From contig JAFWFL010000100.1 in the NCBI GenBank assembly GCA_017515595.1, positions 1 through 46,073 on the forward strand: a stretch of 46,073 nucleotides of DNA, given 5' to 3'. The position numbers were made by a program, and so were the translations under genes. Under the pieces are notes generated by a model, which made no database searches, had not been told where the DNA came from, and worked only from the letters and a program-made list of their open reading frames with translations. Position 1 is the stretch's first letter. Every line of letters starts with the position of its first letter. Positions 1 to 8,671 of the stretch are shown here, one piece after another. The DNA is from Coriobacteriales bacterium. Lineage in GTDB: Bacteria; Actinomycetota; Coriobacteriia; Coriobacteriales; UMGS124.

Positions 1-31
1 ACGCATCCTTACAAAGTACACATTTTTTACC

Positions 32-52
32 ATATGTCAAACCACCGTCCCC
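32..52. repeat. 21-bp dispersed intergenic repeat, copy 1
   Basis: A 21-base string starting atatgtcaaaccaccg is found here and again, identical and in the same orientation, at 23516-23536 just after uvrC. Both copies are intergenic. It looks like a short dispersed repeat; its function is unknown. The rest of 1-141 shows no convincing gene. Confidence 0.6.
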
Positions 53-141
53 CGTCCCTCTGTGTTATTCCGCCATCTTTGGCACAACCTATAGTAGAAT
101 AATGTTTTAAATTCCCCATCGAATGAATCCCAAACGATCTC

Positions 142-300
142 GGTAGATTTTTGAAAATGATATAAGACCTCTTAAAACGGGGCTCTTAAAACGGGGCTTC
201 AACACATTTAGTTCTGAGCGTTTTTATAAGGCGAGAGCGAAGAACTCAATGTGTTGAAGCCCCGTTTTAAGAGGTCTTATATCATTTTCAAAAATCTACC
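142..300. repeat. Perfect 53-bp inverted repeat next to oppF stop
   Basis: The left arm (142-208) and right arm (248-300) are perfect reverse complements over 53 bases, except that the left arm carries an extra 14-base unit (ctcttaaaacgggg at 169-182, repeated at 183-196). The loop is 39 bases, with GTTCT (211-215) able to pair with AGAAC (241-245). The right arm ends exactly one base before the oppF stop codon. The transcript of the opp operon would therefore run straight into a very stable hairpin. It could act as a terminator or 3' stabiliser, or be a mobile inverted-repeat element; no U-tract is seen. Confidence 0.85.
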
Positions 301-1335
301 CTACAGATCGATTGAAGATTCCTTGATAGGGAATGGCTCGGCGAAGTGGCAGGCGCAGAAGTGGCCGTTGCCTATTTCTTTGAGCTCGGGTTTTTCTTGC
401 GAGCACAGTTCTTTGGCAATGGGGCACCTTGTGTGGAACCTGCAGCCGCTTGGCGGGTTGATGGGCGACGGCGGGTCACCGGGGAGCACTATGCGCTCAC
501 GGGCACGCTGCACGTCAGGGTCTGGTATGGGTACCGCACTCAAAAGAGACTGCGTGTAAGGATGATACGGCGTCTGGTATAGGCTTCGCCAGTCGGACAC
601 CTCAACAATATTGCCCAGATACATAACAGCCACGCGGTCAGAAATGTGCTGAACAACCGAGAGGTCATGGGCAATAAAGAGATATGTGGTCCCCGTCTGA
701 GTCTGAAGATCCTTAAGCAGGTTCAATACCTGGGCCTGAATTGACACGTCCAATGCCGAGACAGGCTCGTCGCAAATAATAAGCTCAGGCTTCATCGCAA
801 AAGCGCGCGCAATACCAATGCGCTGGCGCTGTCCGCCGCTGAACTCGTGCGGGTAGCGGTTTGCATGCTCAGGATCAAGACCTACCATCTCGAGAAGCTC
901 CCGGATGTAATTCTCACGCTGGGTACGGTCCTTCATAATACCGTGAATTACGAGAGGTTCCGAGATAATCTCGCTAATGGTCATACGCGGGCTCAGACTC
1001 GCGTATGGGTCCTGGAATATATACTGCACTTTGCGGCGATAGTCCTTAAGAGCTGAGCCCTTAAGATTACCTATCTCTTTGCCGTCAAAAAAGACGTGCC
1101 CTGAGGTAATGCTTTGCAGGTGCATGATGCAGCGCGCAGCAGTGGTTTTGCCGCAACCAGATTCTCCTACAAGACCAAGGGTTTCTCCGCGAGAAATAGA
1201 AAACGAGATGTTGTCTACGGCCGAGACCTTGCCGGCCATTCTCGAAGCAAAAACTCCGCTTGCTGCCGGGAACTCCTTGCTGAGGTTCTGTACATCAAGA
1301 ATAATATCTTTTTGAGCAGCTTCAGTTGTTGCCAT
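301..1335 (-). CDS. oppF: Oligopeptide/dipeptide ABC transporter ATP-binding protein OppF/DppF
   Basis: ATPase subunit that drives peptide import, paired with OppD on the cytoplasmic face. The 344 residues show Walker A GESGCGKTT (57-65), the ABC signature FSGGQRQR (165-172) and Walker B LIICDEP (185-191). The C-terminus has the family extension with LPGDPPSPINPPSGC and clustered cysteines (CRFHTRCP), which is typical of OppD/OppF ATPases. The ATG overlaps the oppD stop by one base (TAATG), so translation is probably coupled. It is the last gene of a five-gene minus-strand operon and ends in TAG. Substrate cannot be read from the sequence; oligopeptide versus dipeptide is open. Confidence 0.93.
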   Translation of the reverse strand: MATTEAAQKDIILDVQNLSKEFPAASGVFASRMAGKVSAVDNISFSISRGETLGLVGESGCGKTTAARCIMHLQSITSGHVFFDGKEIGNLKGSALKDYRRKVQYIFQDPYASLSPRMTISEIISEPLVIHGIMKDRTQRENYIRELLEMVGLDPEHANRYPHEFSGGQRQRIGIARAFAMKPELIICDEPVSALDVSIQAQVLNLLKDLQTQTGTTYLFIAHDLSVVQHISDRVAVMYLGNIVEVSDWRSLYQTPYHPYTQSLLSAVPIPDPDVQRARERIVLPGDPPSPINPPSGCRFHTRCPIAKELCSQEKPELKEIGNGHFCACHFAEPFPIKESSIDL

Positions 1336-2516
1336 TACTGCTCACCTCCCGTTGCGGTCTTGCTTGCGCTCTGTGAACCGGCCGAGGCAGGCCCGCGGAG
1401 AATATTGGGATTCGTGCGGGATGTCTCGGGCTGATGCGCGCGAATAAAATCTTTATCATCGGCAAAGTGACAGAACGAGTAATGTCCCGTTTCGTCGGTA
1501 TACTTCTCGGGCTTTTTATCAAAGCAGATTTGCTTCGCATAGGGGCACCGGGGAGCAAACGGGCATCCTGCCGGGAGATCAATAAGGCTCGGCGGGTTGC
1601 CCTTAATGGGCGTGAGCGGCTTCTTCTCGTCTATGGTCTGCTCGGGAATCGAGTTGTGCAAACCCCAGGTATAGGGATGTATAGGCTCGTAGAAAATCTG
1701 ATCTGCCGTACCAAATTCAACGGGGCGGCCCGCATACATAATCATGATCTTATCGGCCATGTCGGCAACTACGCCGAGGTCGTGGGTAATCATGATGATG
1801 GCATTGCCGTTGCGTTTTTGCATCTCCTTCATAAGCTCAATAATCTGAGCCTGAATGGTTACGTCAAGCGCCGTTGTGGGCTCGTCGGCAATGAGAATAT
1901 CAGGGTCGCAAGAAAGCGCCATGGCAATCATAACGCGCTGACGCATACCGCCCGAGAACTGGTGCGGGTAATCCTTCACTCGTTGATCAGGATTGGGAAT
2001 TCCCACCATGTCGAGAAGCTCAATCGCCCGCTCCATCGCCTGCTTTTTGGTATACCCGCGATGGATGCGCAGGCTCTCGCCAACCTGTTTGCCAATGCGG
2101 TAAACAGGGTTAAGCGAGCTCATGGGATCCTGGAACACCATGGCAATGTCATTACCGCGGATTGCTTCCATCTCTTTTGATGACATCTTGAGCAGGGACT
2201 GTCCGCGATACCGCACGTCTCCGCCTTCGATTTTGCCGGGCGGCATTTGAATGAGACCCATAATGGTCATAACGGTGACCGACTTGCCGCTTCCCGACTC
2301 GCCTACCACGCCAAGCGTCTCGCCGGGATCAAGCGTGTAACTTACGCCGTCAACTGCACGCACAATGCCGTCGCGGGTGTGGAAGTACATCTTGAGGTCA
2401 TCGACTTCGAGAAGATGCGAACCTTCCGGGATTGGCTTGAGCTTAAGGTCATTCGCCTGGATTCCGGGCGCTTTTACGTCTTTCTCTTTATTGAGATTCT
2501 TAACTTCTTCGCTCAT
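1335..2516 (-). CDS. oppD: Oligopeptide/dipeptide ABC transporter ATP-binding protein OppD/DppD
   Basis: First ATPase of the peptide importer. The 393 residues carry Walker A GESGSGKS (72-79), signature FSGGMRQR (187-194) and Walker B ILIADEP (207-213), followed by the OppD-type C-terminal region with CPFAPRCPYAKQIC. An approximately 30-residue charged, lysine-rich leader precedes the ABC domain, and the protein ends in a low-complexity tail rich in Ser, Ala and Thr. Both are longer than usual for the family and are probably flexible. It starts 6 bases after the oppC stop and overlaps oppF, so it belongs to the same transcript. Confidence 0.93.
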   Translation of the reverse strand: MSEEVKNLNKEKDVKAPGIQANDLKLKPIPEGSHLLEVDDLKMYFHTRDGIVRAVDGVSYTLDPGETLGVVGESGSGKSVTVMTIMGLIQMPPGKIEGGDVRYRGQSLLKMSSKEMEAIRGNDIAMVFQDPMSSLNPVYRIGKQVGESLRIHRGYTKKQAMERAIELLDMVGIPNPDQRVKDYPHQFSGGMRQRVMIAMALSCDPDILIADEPTTALDVTIQAQIIELMKEMQKRNGNAIIMITHDLGVVADMADKIMIMYAGRPVEFGTADQIFYEPIHPYTWGLHNSIPEQTIDEKKPLTPIKGNPPSLIDLPAGCPFAPRCPYAKQICFDKKPEKYTDETGHYSFCHFADDKDFIRAHQPETSRTNPNILRGPASAGSQSASKTATGGEQ

Positions 2517-2522
2517 TGGTTA

Positions 2523-3599
2523 TCACGCATCCTTCATCTTGACGTCGAGTGCATCGCGCAAACCGTCGCCTAAAACGGTGAATGCGAGAACCGTAGACAG
2601 AATTGCAAGACCCGGGCACATCATAAGCCAGGGAGCCGTTGAGAGGTACGTCTTGCCGTCAGAAATCATATAACCCCAGGAAGGAGTAGGCGGCTGGACG
2701 CCCATACCCAGGAACGAAAGCGCCGACTCGGTAAGAATGGCGCCACCAATTGACATGGTTGCATAAACAATGATGGTTGCGACCGAGTTGGGGAAGATAT
2801 GGCGAACAATGATGCGCCAGTCTCCCGCGCCCATGGCACGCGCCGCGTCAATAAAGTCGTTCTCTTTGACCGAGAGAATCGCGCTTCTAAAGACACGCGC
2901 AATGCTTGGCCAGCCCAAAATACCAATCGCGAGGAACACGTTTTGGAATCCCGGGCCAAACACCGCGAGAACCGCAATAACAAACAATACATACGGGAAC
3001 GCAAGGAAAATATCTGCCAGACGCATGATGAGCACATCCCAAATGCCACCGTAATAAGCGGCAACTGCGCCCATGATGAGGCCAATAAGCACTGCGATAC
3101 TCGTAGCAAGCAAACCTACCGAGAGCGAAATCCTCGAACCGTAAATAATGCGTGACATTACATCGCGGCCGAGAAGGTCTGTGCCAAAGGGATGATATTC
3201 ATCCTGAACACCGCTGTTGGGGTACTTCTCGGCGTTGACCTGGTACACATTAATATGTTCCATCTCGCCGGTTGTGAGATTCTTTTTGTCAGTGGTTCCG
3301 TCAAAAATACCGAGATTCTCAAGGCCTTTAATACGCGGCGGCAAAAGCGACCGTGCGGCTGAGGTGGAAGAATCGATATCTGTGGGCGAACCAAAGGTCT
3401 GGGGAACCCAAAGATCTGCACTCAGTGCGATGATGACAACAAAGATAATCCAGACAGATGCAATAAGCGCCAGTTTGTTGCGGCGGAGCCTTCTGAATGC
3501 GTCGCCCCAGAGTGTACGCTGTGGCTTTGTTGAATCCTTAGATGCTTCGAGTGCATTCTCTTGTGGAGCAACATAGTCTTCTGCAAGTTCGTATTTCAT
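2523..3599 (-). CDS. oppC: Oligopeptide/dipeptide ABC transporter permease OppC/DppC
   Basis: Inner-membrane permease of the peptide importer, 358 residues. It has a short N-terminal OppC-type region (RRLRRNKLALIASVWIIF), then the binding-protein-dependent permease domain, and the EAA loop ARAMGAGDWRIIVRHIFPN that docks the ATPases. Between the first membrane segment and the GTDLLGRDV motif lies a loop of roughly 85 residues, which is longer than in enterobacterial OppC and should face outside. A GGGAGG ribosome-binding site lies within the end of oppB. Family assignment is firm; the substrate is not known. Confidence 0.92.
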   Translation of the reverse strand: MKYELAEDYVAPQENALEASKDSTKPQRTLWGDAFRRLRRNKLALIASVWIIFVVIIALSADLWVPQTFGSPTDIDSSTSAARSLLPPRIKGLENLGIFDGTTDKKNLTTGEMEHINVYQVNAEKYPNSGVQDEYHPFGTDLLGRDVMSRIIYGSRISLSVGLLATSIAVLIGLIMGAVAAYYGGIWDVLIMRLADIFLAFPYVLFVIAVLAVFGPGFQNVFLAIGILGWPSIARVFRSAILSVKENDFIDAARAMGAGDWRIIVRHIFPNSVATIIVYATMSIGGAILTESALSFLGMGVQPPTPSWGYMISDGKTYLSTAPWLMMCPGLAILSTVLAFTVLGDGLRDALDVKMKDA

Positions 3600-3602
3600 A
3601 GT

Positions 3603-4697
3603 TTATTTACCTCCCTTTGCAGATGCGCCATAACGAATGCGCGGGTCGAGGAAGGCATAACTTACGTCAACTATAAGGCTGATCACCATAACCACAATAC
3701 AGATAATTGACACGCCGCCCAACACAATTGGCCAGTCTCTTTGCATAATCGCCTGGTATATTGTTAATCCTATACCGGGCCAGTTAAACACCGTCTCGGT
3801 AAGAATAGCGCCAGAAAGCATGCTGCCAAAGTCGATACCAATATACGTAACAACCGGAATAAGGGCGTTCTTAAGCGCATGGTGCACAATAACCTTGCGC
3901 GACGAGAGACCCTTGGCAACAGCTGTGCGAATGTAGTCAGAGTTCATAACATCGAGCAGCTGGGAGCGCATAATACGGGCGGTATACGCCGTCGATACGC
4001 TCGCGAGGGTAATGGCCGGCAAGATATAATGGAGGTATTCGGGGAATGCCGAGTTGGCCCCCGCTCCAGATATTGGCAGTATTTTTAAATTCACACCAAA
4101 CAAGAGTTGTAAGAGCATGCCGAGCCAGAACGCGGGCATAGCTACCAGAATTGATGTTGAGAGGGTAACGAGAACATCCCAGAACGAGTACCTCTTAATG
4201 GCCGAGATAACACCCGCACCAATACCTACGATAATCTCAACAACGATGCCGCAAAGCGCAAGCCTGATGGTATACGGATACTTTTCCAAAAAAATATCGG
4301 CAACCGGGCGGCGCTTTTGATATGAGTTACCAAGATTACCTTGCAAAAGACCGCTTATGTAATATACATAGCGATCCCAGACGCTCTCGGGTTCTGCATC
4401 TTTGGAATTGCTTACCGGCTCGCCCTTACTGTTGACTGCGCGCTTAACCATCTGGGGATTGCCGTCTTCATCATAAACCTGCTGGCCGTTCTCGTCTAAA
4501 ATAGGAAATTCCTGAGTTTTAACAAGGTGGTTGGCAATCCTCAGCTGAAGTTCAACTTCCGGAGAAACCGCTTTTTCGCCCGTAATGAGCTTAATGGGGT
4601 CACCCGGAACAACGTTTTGCAGCACAAACAAAATTACAGTTACACCAATAAAAACCGGTATAAACTGGAGAATGCGCTTTAAAATATAGCGTAGCAT
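3603..4697 (-). CDS. oppB: Oligopeptide/dipeptide ABC transporter permease OppB/DppB
   Basis: Second permease of the importer, 364 residues. It opens with the family N-terminus (MLRYILKRILQFIPVFIG), which is membrane segment 1, and has the EAA loop AVAKGLSSRKVIVHHALKN. The usual length is about 305-340 residues. The extra length is a hydrophilic insert at about residues 60-110, with tracts such as DENGQQVYDEDGNPQ, in the extracellular loop after the first membrane segment. OppC has a matching long loop, so the two may form an enlarged docking surface for OppA. A strong GGGAGGGGG ribosome-binding site precedes the ATG. It is separated from oppA by a hairpin at 4780-4805. Confidence 0.92.
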   Translation of the reverse strand: MLRYILKRILQFIPVFIGVTVILFVLQNVVPGDPIKLITGEKAVSPEVELQLRIANHLVKTQEFPILDENGQQVYDEDGNPQMVKRAVNSKGEPVSNSKDAEPESVWDRYVYYISGLLQGNLGNSYQKRRPVADIFLEKYPYTIRLALCGIVVEIIVGIGAGVISAIKRYSFWDVLVTLSTSILVAMPAFWLGMLLQLLFGVNLKILPISGAGANSAFPEYLHYILPAITLASVSTAYTARIMRSQLLDVMNSDYIRTAVAKGLSSRKVIVHHALKNALIPVVTYIGIDFGSMLSGAILTETVFNWPGIGLTIYQAIMQRDWPIVLGGVSIICIVVMVISLIVDVSYAFLDPRIRYGASAKGGK

Positions 4698-4779
4698 GAA
4701 ATCCCCCTCCCTGAGGCGCTACCCCCAGGGCGAAACACGGCTTTACGTTACTCAAAACCGTGTACGTATCAAATCAACT

Positions 4780-4805
4780 GGGGGGTCTCACTTGGGAGAC
4801 CCCCC
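4780..4805 (-). terminator. Hairpin between oppA and oppB (attenuator)
   Basis: A perfect 10-bp stem (GGGGGGTCTC with GAGACCCCCC, 6-base loop) lies in the 175-bp gap between the oppA stop and the oppB start. There is no long U-tract. Such hairpins commonly stop part of the transcription after the binding-protein gene, or protect its mRNA 3' end, so that more OppA than permease is made. Confidence 0.7.
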
Positions 4806-4872
4806 ACGGTCACCTAAGTTTACTGTGCCGTATTACTTGGGTTATACGGCCTTATATGAAGAGCCAATAACC

Positions 4873-6534
4873 TTATGCAGAGAGCCAGCACTTGGTGAAG
4901 TCGATCATCTGGAGTGAGCCGACATAAAGGTTGTTAACACGGTTGGAGCAAACAATGGTGTGACGGTAGAACATAAGAGGAATTACCGGGAAGTCCTCGG
5001 CGATCATGCGGTTAACTTTCTGAAGAGCAGCAATGCGCTCGGCGTCGTCAACAATGGCACGGGCTGCGCTCAGAGCCTCGTCAACAGCGGGGTTGCTGTA
5101 CTGTGAACGGTTGTCGCCGTTGCCGGTGTAGAACATTGGGTAGAGATAGTTGTCCATGATGGGATAGTCGGCAATCCAGCCCAAACGGCCAATCTGATAA
5201 TCGCCGTCCTGAAGCTTTTGCAGATAAGATGCCCACTCGACAGCTTCCATCTTAGCTTCTACGCCAATTTCCTTGAGGTTTGCCATAATGAGCTGCATAA
5301 TGTCCTCATGGCCGCTGCCCGAGTTGCAGTTCAGGATGATGCTGAAGGAGTCAACACCGAGATCCTTCTTGGCGAGCTCAATCTCTTCCTTAGCCGCTGC
5401 AACATCATACTTGGCAGCTTCCCATGCTCCGGCTTCATAACCGGCAATACCGGGGGTAATGAAGTTGTCGGCAGGAACGCGGGTGCCCTCAAAAATGGTA
5501 TCGCAAATTGCCTGGCGGTCAATGGCATAAGAAACAGCCTTGCGCATATGAGCATTCGAGAAGATCTTGTCCTGGTTGTTGCAGGTGAGGTAGTAAATTG
5601 AGTCCTCAGGGCCAAGGAGGGTTTCTTCGCCGGGGTTCGCGGTATAACCGTCGGGTGCAACACCATACTGAGCGGCTACTGCAGAAATGCGGCCGTTAGG
5701 AATCTGGGTATTGTCGAGGTTGCCGGCTTCGAACTCCAAGTAAGCGGTGTCGATGTCGAGAAGGATCTTGAAGTCGACGCCGTCGATGTGAGCCTTATCG
5801 CCCCAGTAAGCGTCATTGCGAACGATCTTGATGTACTGGCCGCTCTCCCACTTGCCATCCATCTTGAAGGCACCGTTACCAACGGGTGCCCACTGATAGG
5901 TAGCCATATCTGAAGCTGCGCTCTCGGGAACAGGAGCGGTTGCGAGATGCGAAACAACATAGGGGAAGTCTGCGTAGCTAAAGCTCAGATGAACTACGAG
6001 GGTATAGTCATCCTTGGCCTCCATGTTAAGCGTTGCGCCCTTAACACCGGCGACAACGTCATCATAACCCTCTACCATGCTCAGGTGGTAAGAAACAACT
6101 GATGGGTTCTCGGGATCGGTCAAGGGGCTGCAGAGACGGTTCCATGCATAAACAAATGACTGAGCGGTTACCGGCTCGCCGTTGTGGAAAGTAGCTCCCT
6201 CGCGCAGATGGAAGGTGAACTCGGTAGCGTCTTCATTGGCTTCCCAGCTGCTGGCAGCCTTGCCAATAAGCTTGCCCTGCTGTCCGTCATAGGTGGTCAA
6301 GGCATCAAAGAGAGCATTGCATACCTGCATACCCTGGTTCTCTTGTACGTTGTAAGGATCAATAGAAACCGGGTCAGTCAGATAATAGTTTAAGGTACCG
6401 CCGTCTACTGCAGCATCGTTTGCAAAAGCGACAGATGCATCAATGCTCGGCTTTGCCATAGCAAGAGCAGCTCCTGTTGCGAGTGCACCGGCAATGAATG
6501 AACGGCGGCTCATGGTAAAGGTATTCTGTGACAT
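4873..6534 (-). CDS. oppA: Peptide ABC transporter substrate-binding protein (SBP family 5), Tat-type signal
   Basis: Extracellular solute-binding protein of the peptide importer, 553 residues, first gene of the opp operon. The N-terminus has a twin-arginine motif (MSRRSFIAG), a hydrophobic stretch rich in Ala and Gly, and a possible cleavage site after AFA near residue 38. The mature part shows the SBP_bac_5 pattern (SIDPYNVQENQG; EPVTAQSFVYAWNRL; VGNGAFK). There is no lipobox cysteine, which is unusual for a Gram-positive binding protein; how it stays at the cell surface is not evident. The ribosome-binding site AAGGGAG fits the chosen ATG. It could equally be a DppA-type or other family-5 binder. 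Confidence 0.9.
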   Translation of the reverse strand: MSQNTFTMSRRSFIAGALATGAALAMAKPSIDASVAFANDAAVDGGTLNYYLTDPVSIDPYNVQENQGMQVCNALFDALTTYDGQQGKLIGKAASSWEANEDATEFTFHLREGATFHNGEPVTAQSFVYAWNRLCSPLTDPENPSVVSYHLSMVEGYDDVVAGVKGATLNMEAKDDYTLVVHLSFSYADFPYVVSHLATAPVPESAASDMATYQWAPVGNGAFKMDGKWESGQYIKIVRNDAYWGDKAHIDGVDFKILLDIDTAYLEFEAGNLDNTQIPNGRISAVAAQYGVAPDGYTANPGEETLLGPEDSIYYLTCNNQDKIFSNAHMRKAVSYAIDRQAICDTIFEGTRVPADNFITPGIAGYEAGAWEAAKYDVAAAKEEIELAKKDLGVDSFSIILNCNSGSGHEDIMQLIMANLKEIGVEAKMEAVEWASYLQKLQDGDYQIGRLGWIADYPIMDNYLYPMFYTGNGDNRSQYSNPAVDEALSAARAIVDDAERIAALQKVNRMIAEDFPVIPLMFYRHTIVCSNRVNNLYVGSLQMIDFTKCWLSA

Positions 6535-6609
6535 ACTTTACTCCCTTCTTAAAATCCTATACTTCCGAACTAACTTTTATGTTTAACAAAAAGCTAGTAC
6601 AACGTGCTC

Positions 6610-6615
6610 ATTATA
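6610..6615 (-). promoter_or_regulatory. Possible -10 box for the opp operon
   Basis: On the minus strand TATAAT (6615-6610) lies 76 bases upstream of the oppA ATG in an AT-rich gap. No good -35 box was found at the normal spacing, so this is only a candidate. Confidence 0.35.
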
Positions 6616-6751
6616 CAAAGTATTCATGCCATGAAAAGTATTAACACCGAGTTGTATTAAAGAACCAGGCAATGCACACGCTTTGATTTAAAACGAGTGA
6701 GTGCAGAAGGCTTTACAAGTGCAGAATTATGTCAGAATCATAGGTAGTTAA

Positions 6752-6780
6752 CAAAAAAGGGATGCACAAGGCATCCCTTT
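6752..6780 (-). terminator. Rho-independent terminator after secG
   Basis: On the minus strand a 10-bp stem (AAAGGGATGC/GCATCCCTTT, loop CTTGT) is followed by a run of T (TTTTTTGTT). It lies just after the secG stop and should end the pgk-tpiA-gpmI-secG transcript. Confidence 0.85.
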
Positions 6781-6808
6781 AGCTTCTTTTATACGCTCAG
6801 TTCTGACT

Positions 6809-7105
6809 TTATGCAGCAACGTGGCCAAGCGGGAAGATGAGCATAAAGATGAAGAGACACAAAACAAATACCACGGCGCAAGCAATGGTAATGCGGTCAA
6901 GGTTCTTCTCGACCGTGCCGGTACCGCCCATGTTAGAATACATGCTGCCGGCAATCATGTCGCTCACACCGGTGCCCTTGCCGGAGTGCATAAGAATAAA
7001 AACTACCAGGCCAATGCCCGAGAGAAACCAGACAATGGTAAGAAAGATAACAAGCGGTGACACAGTAACTCCTAAACTAACAACATTATGATAAAAACCA
7101 AGCAA
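6809..7105 (-). CDS. secG: Preprotein translocase subunit SecG
   Basis: Small membrane partner of SecYE that assists Sec-dependent export. The 98 residues have two membrane segments (about 16-38 and 72-92) linked by the family's glycine-rich loop (LMHSGKGTGVSDM ... GGTGTVEKNLDRIT). Its place directly after gpmI in a glycolytic cluster is a common arrangement in Gram-positive bacteria. The gap to gpmI is 15 bases, so it is probably cotranscribed. A terminator follows. The identification is firm. Confidence 0.93.
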   Translation of the reverse strand: MLGFYHNVVSLGVTVSPLVIFLTIVWFLSGIGLVVFILMHSGKGTGVSDMIAGSMYSNMGGTGTVEKNLDRITIACAVVFVLCLFIFMLIFPLGHVAA

Positions 7106-7120
7106 GCTAGTTTAGCATGT

Positions 7121-8671
7121 TTATTTCCACTTGACTAGTGATTTTCCCGTCCAATCTTGCGGCTGCGTAATGTCTACAAGATCGAGCAAAGTGGGAGCTA
7201 TATCGCAAAGGCGTCCTTGTGCATCCTGATCTATCTCAACACCGTCTGCAACCACAATAAACGGTACGCGGGCAAGCGTGTGAGCCGTCATGGGTTTGCG
7301 GCTGCCATCTGCTTCTATGGTAAACATGCAGTCGGCATTTCCGTGGTCTGCGGTTACAAGCGCAACGCCGCCTTTTTGGCGGATCGCGTTTACAACCTTG
7401 CCCATGGCCGCGTCGGTGGCTTCAATCGCCTTAACGGCTGCTTCCAGAACACCGGTGTGGCCAACCATATCCGGGTTCGCAAAGTTTACTATATAAATAT
7501 CTGCCGCATCGTTCTCAATGGCCTGCGCCAGCGTCTCGCTCACTTCCGGAGCGCTCATCTGGGGCTGAAGGTCATAGGTTGCAACCTTTGGAGATGCGAT
7601 AAGGCACCTTTGTTCCTCTTCTTTAGGCTGCTCCACGCCGCCGTTAAAGAAAAACGTCACGTGCGCGTACTTCTCGGTCTCTGCGGTATGGTACTGCTTG
7701 AGACCTGCGCTTGCTATGACGTCAGCCAGAACGTTTTTGGGATTTGTCTTGGGAAACGCAATGGGCACGGTAAGCACGGCGTCGTACTCGGTCATGCACA
7801 CAAACGTGACCTCGGGCACGCGCTTGCGGTCAAAGCCATCAAACGTTGCATCAACAAAGGCATGAGTGAGCTGGCGCGCGCGGTCAGGCCTGAAGTTAAA
7901 GAAGACAACCGCGTCTCCGTCTTGCACACCGCGCGTGTCGCACACAAAGGGAATTACAAATTCATCTGTCACACCGTTGTCGTAGCTCTTTTGAATACCC
8001 TCGACAGCAGGGAGAACTTCTGAGCCGCGTCCCAGAACAATGGCATCCCAGGCACGCTCCACACGCTCCCAGCGCTTGTCGCGGTCCATCGCATAATAAC
8101 GGCCCGAAACGGTTGCAATATGGGCGTCGCAGTTTTGTGACTGCTCAGAAATATTGGCGCAAAATGCCGAGAGGCCCCGTACATACTCAATGGCTGAGCC
8201 CGGCGGAACATCTCGTCCGTCGAGAAACGCGTGCACGCTTACATGCTGCACTCCGCGGCCGGCTGCCATCTTAATGAGGGCTTCTCCGTGAGCCTGCTGA
8301 GAATGGACTCCGCCGTCAGAGACAAGACCCATAAGATGAAGCGTAGCGCCTGACTGTGCCACGTCATCCATGGTTTTGCAGAGAACCTCGTTCTTAAAGA
8401 GCTCGCCCGTCTCGATCGCATGATCTATGCGCATGAGCTCCTGCATAACCACGCGACCGGCGCCAATGTTCAGGTGTCCTACCTCAGAGTTTCCCATTTG
8501 CCCGTCTGGCAGACCCACGTCTTTGCCGCTAGCGCCTAACGTGGTAAACGGGTACTTTTGCAGCAAGGCATCAAGGTTTGGTGTATTGGCAAGCGAGATC
8601 GCATTGGCCTCACTGGGCTCGGCCCAGCCAAAACCGTCCATAATGCAAATCATTGCAGGCAGATTACGCAT
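7121..8671 (-). CDS. gpmI: 2,3-bisphosphoglycerate-independent phosphoglycerate mutase
   Basis: Interconverts 3- and 2-phosphoglycerate in glycolysis, using two manganese ions and a phosphoserine intermediate. The 516 residues match the usual length of about 510. The metal-binding start MDGFG (Asp12) and the nucleophile region GNSEVGHLNIGAGR (Ser62) are visible, as are HAFLDGRDVPP, the NFRPDRARQL block and VTADHGNAD near the C-terminus. The ATG overlaps the end of tpiA by 8 bases, so translation is probably coupled. Confidence 0.95.
   Translation of the reverse strand: MRNLPAMICIMDGFGWAEPSEANAISLANTPNLDALLQKYPFTTLGASGKDVGLPDGQMGNSEVGHLNIGAGRVVMQELMRIDHAIETGELFKNEVLCKTMDDVAQSGATLHLMGLVSDGGVHSQQAHGEALIKMAAGRGVQHVSVHAFLDGRDVPPGSAIEYVRGLSAFCANISEQSQNCDAHIATVSGRYYAMDRDKRWERVERAWDAIVLGRGSEVLPAVEGIQKSYDNGVTDEFVIPFVCDTRGVQDGDAVVFFNFRPDRARQLTHAFVDATFDGFDRKRVPEVTFVCMTEYDAVLTVPIAFPKTNPKNVLADVIASAGLKQYHTAETEKYAHVTFFFNGGVEQPKEEEQRCLIASPKVATYDLQPQMSAPEVSETLAQAIENDAADIYIVNFANPDMVGHTGVLEAAVKAIEATDAAMGKVVNAIRQKGGVALVTADHGNADCMFTIEADGSRKPMTAHTLARVPFIVVADGVEIDQDAQGRLCDIAPTLLDLVDITQPQDWTGKSLVKWK

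Noticed and set aside
7157-8023. Long plus-strand open frame opposite gpmI
   Set aside because: It is the antisense shadow of a well-supported phosphoglycerate mutase gene and shows no family features.
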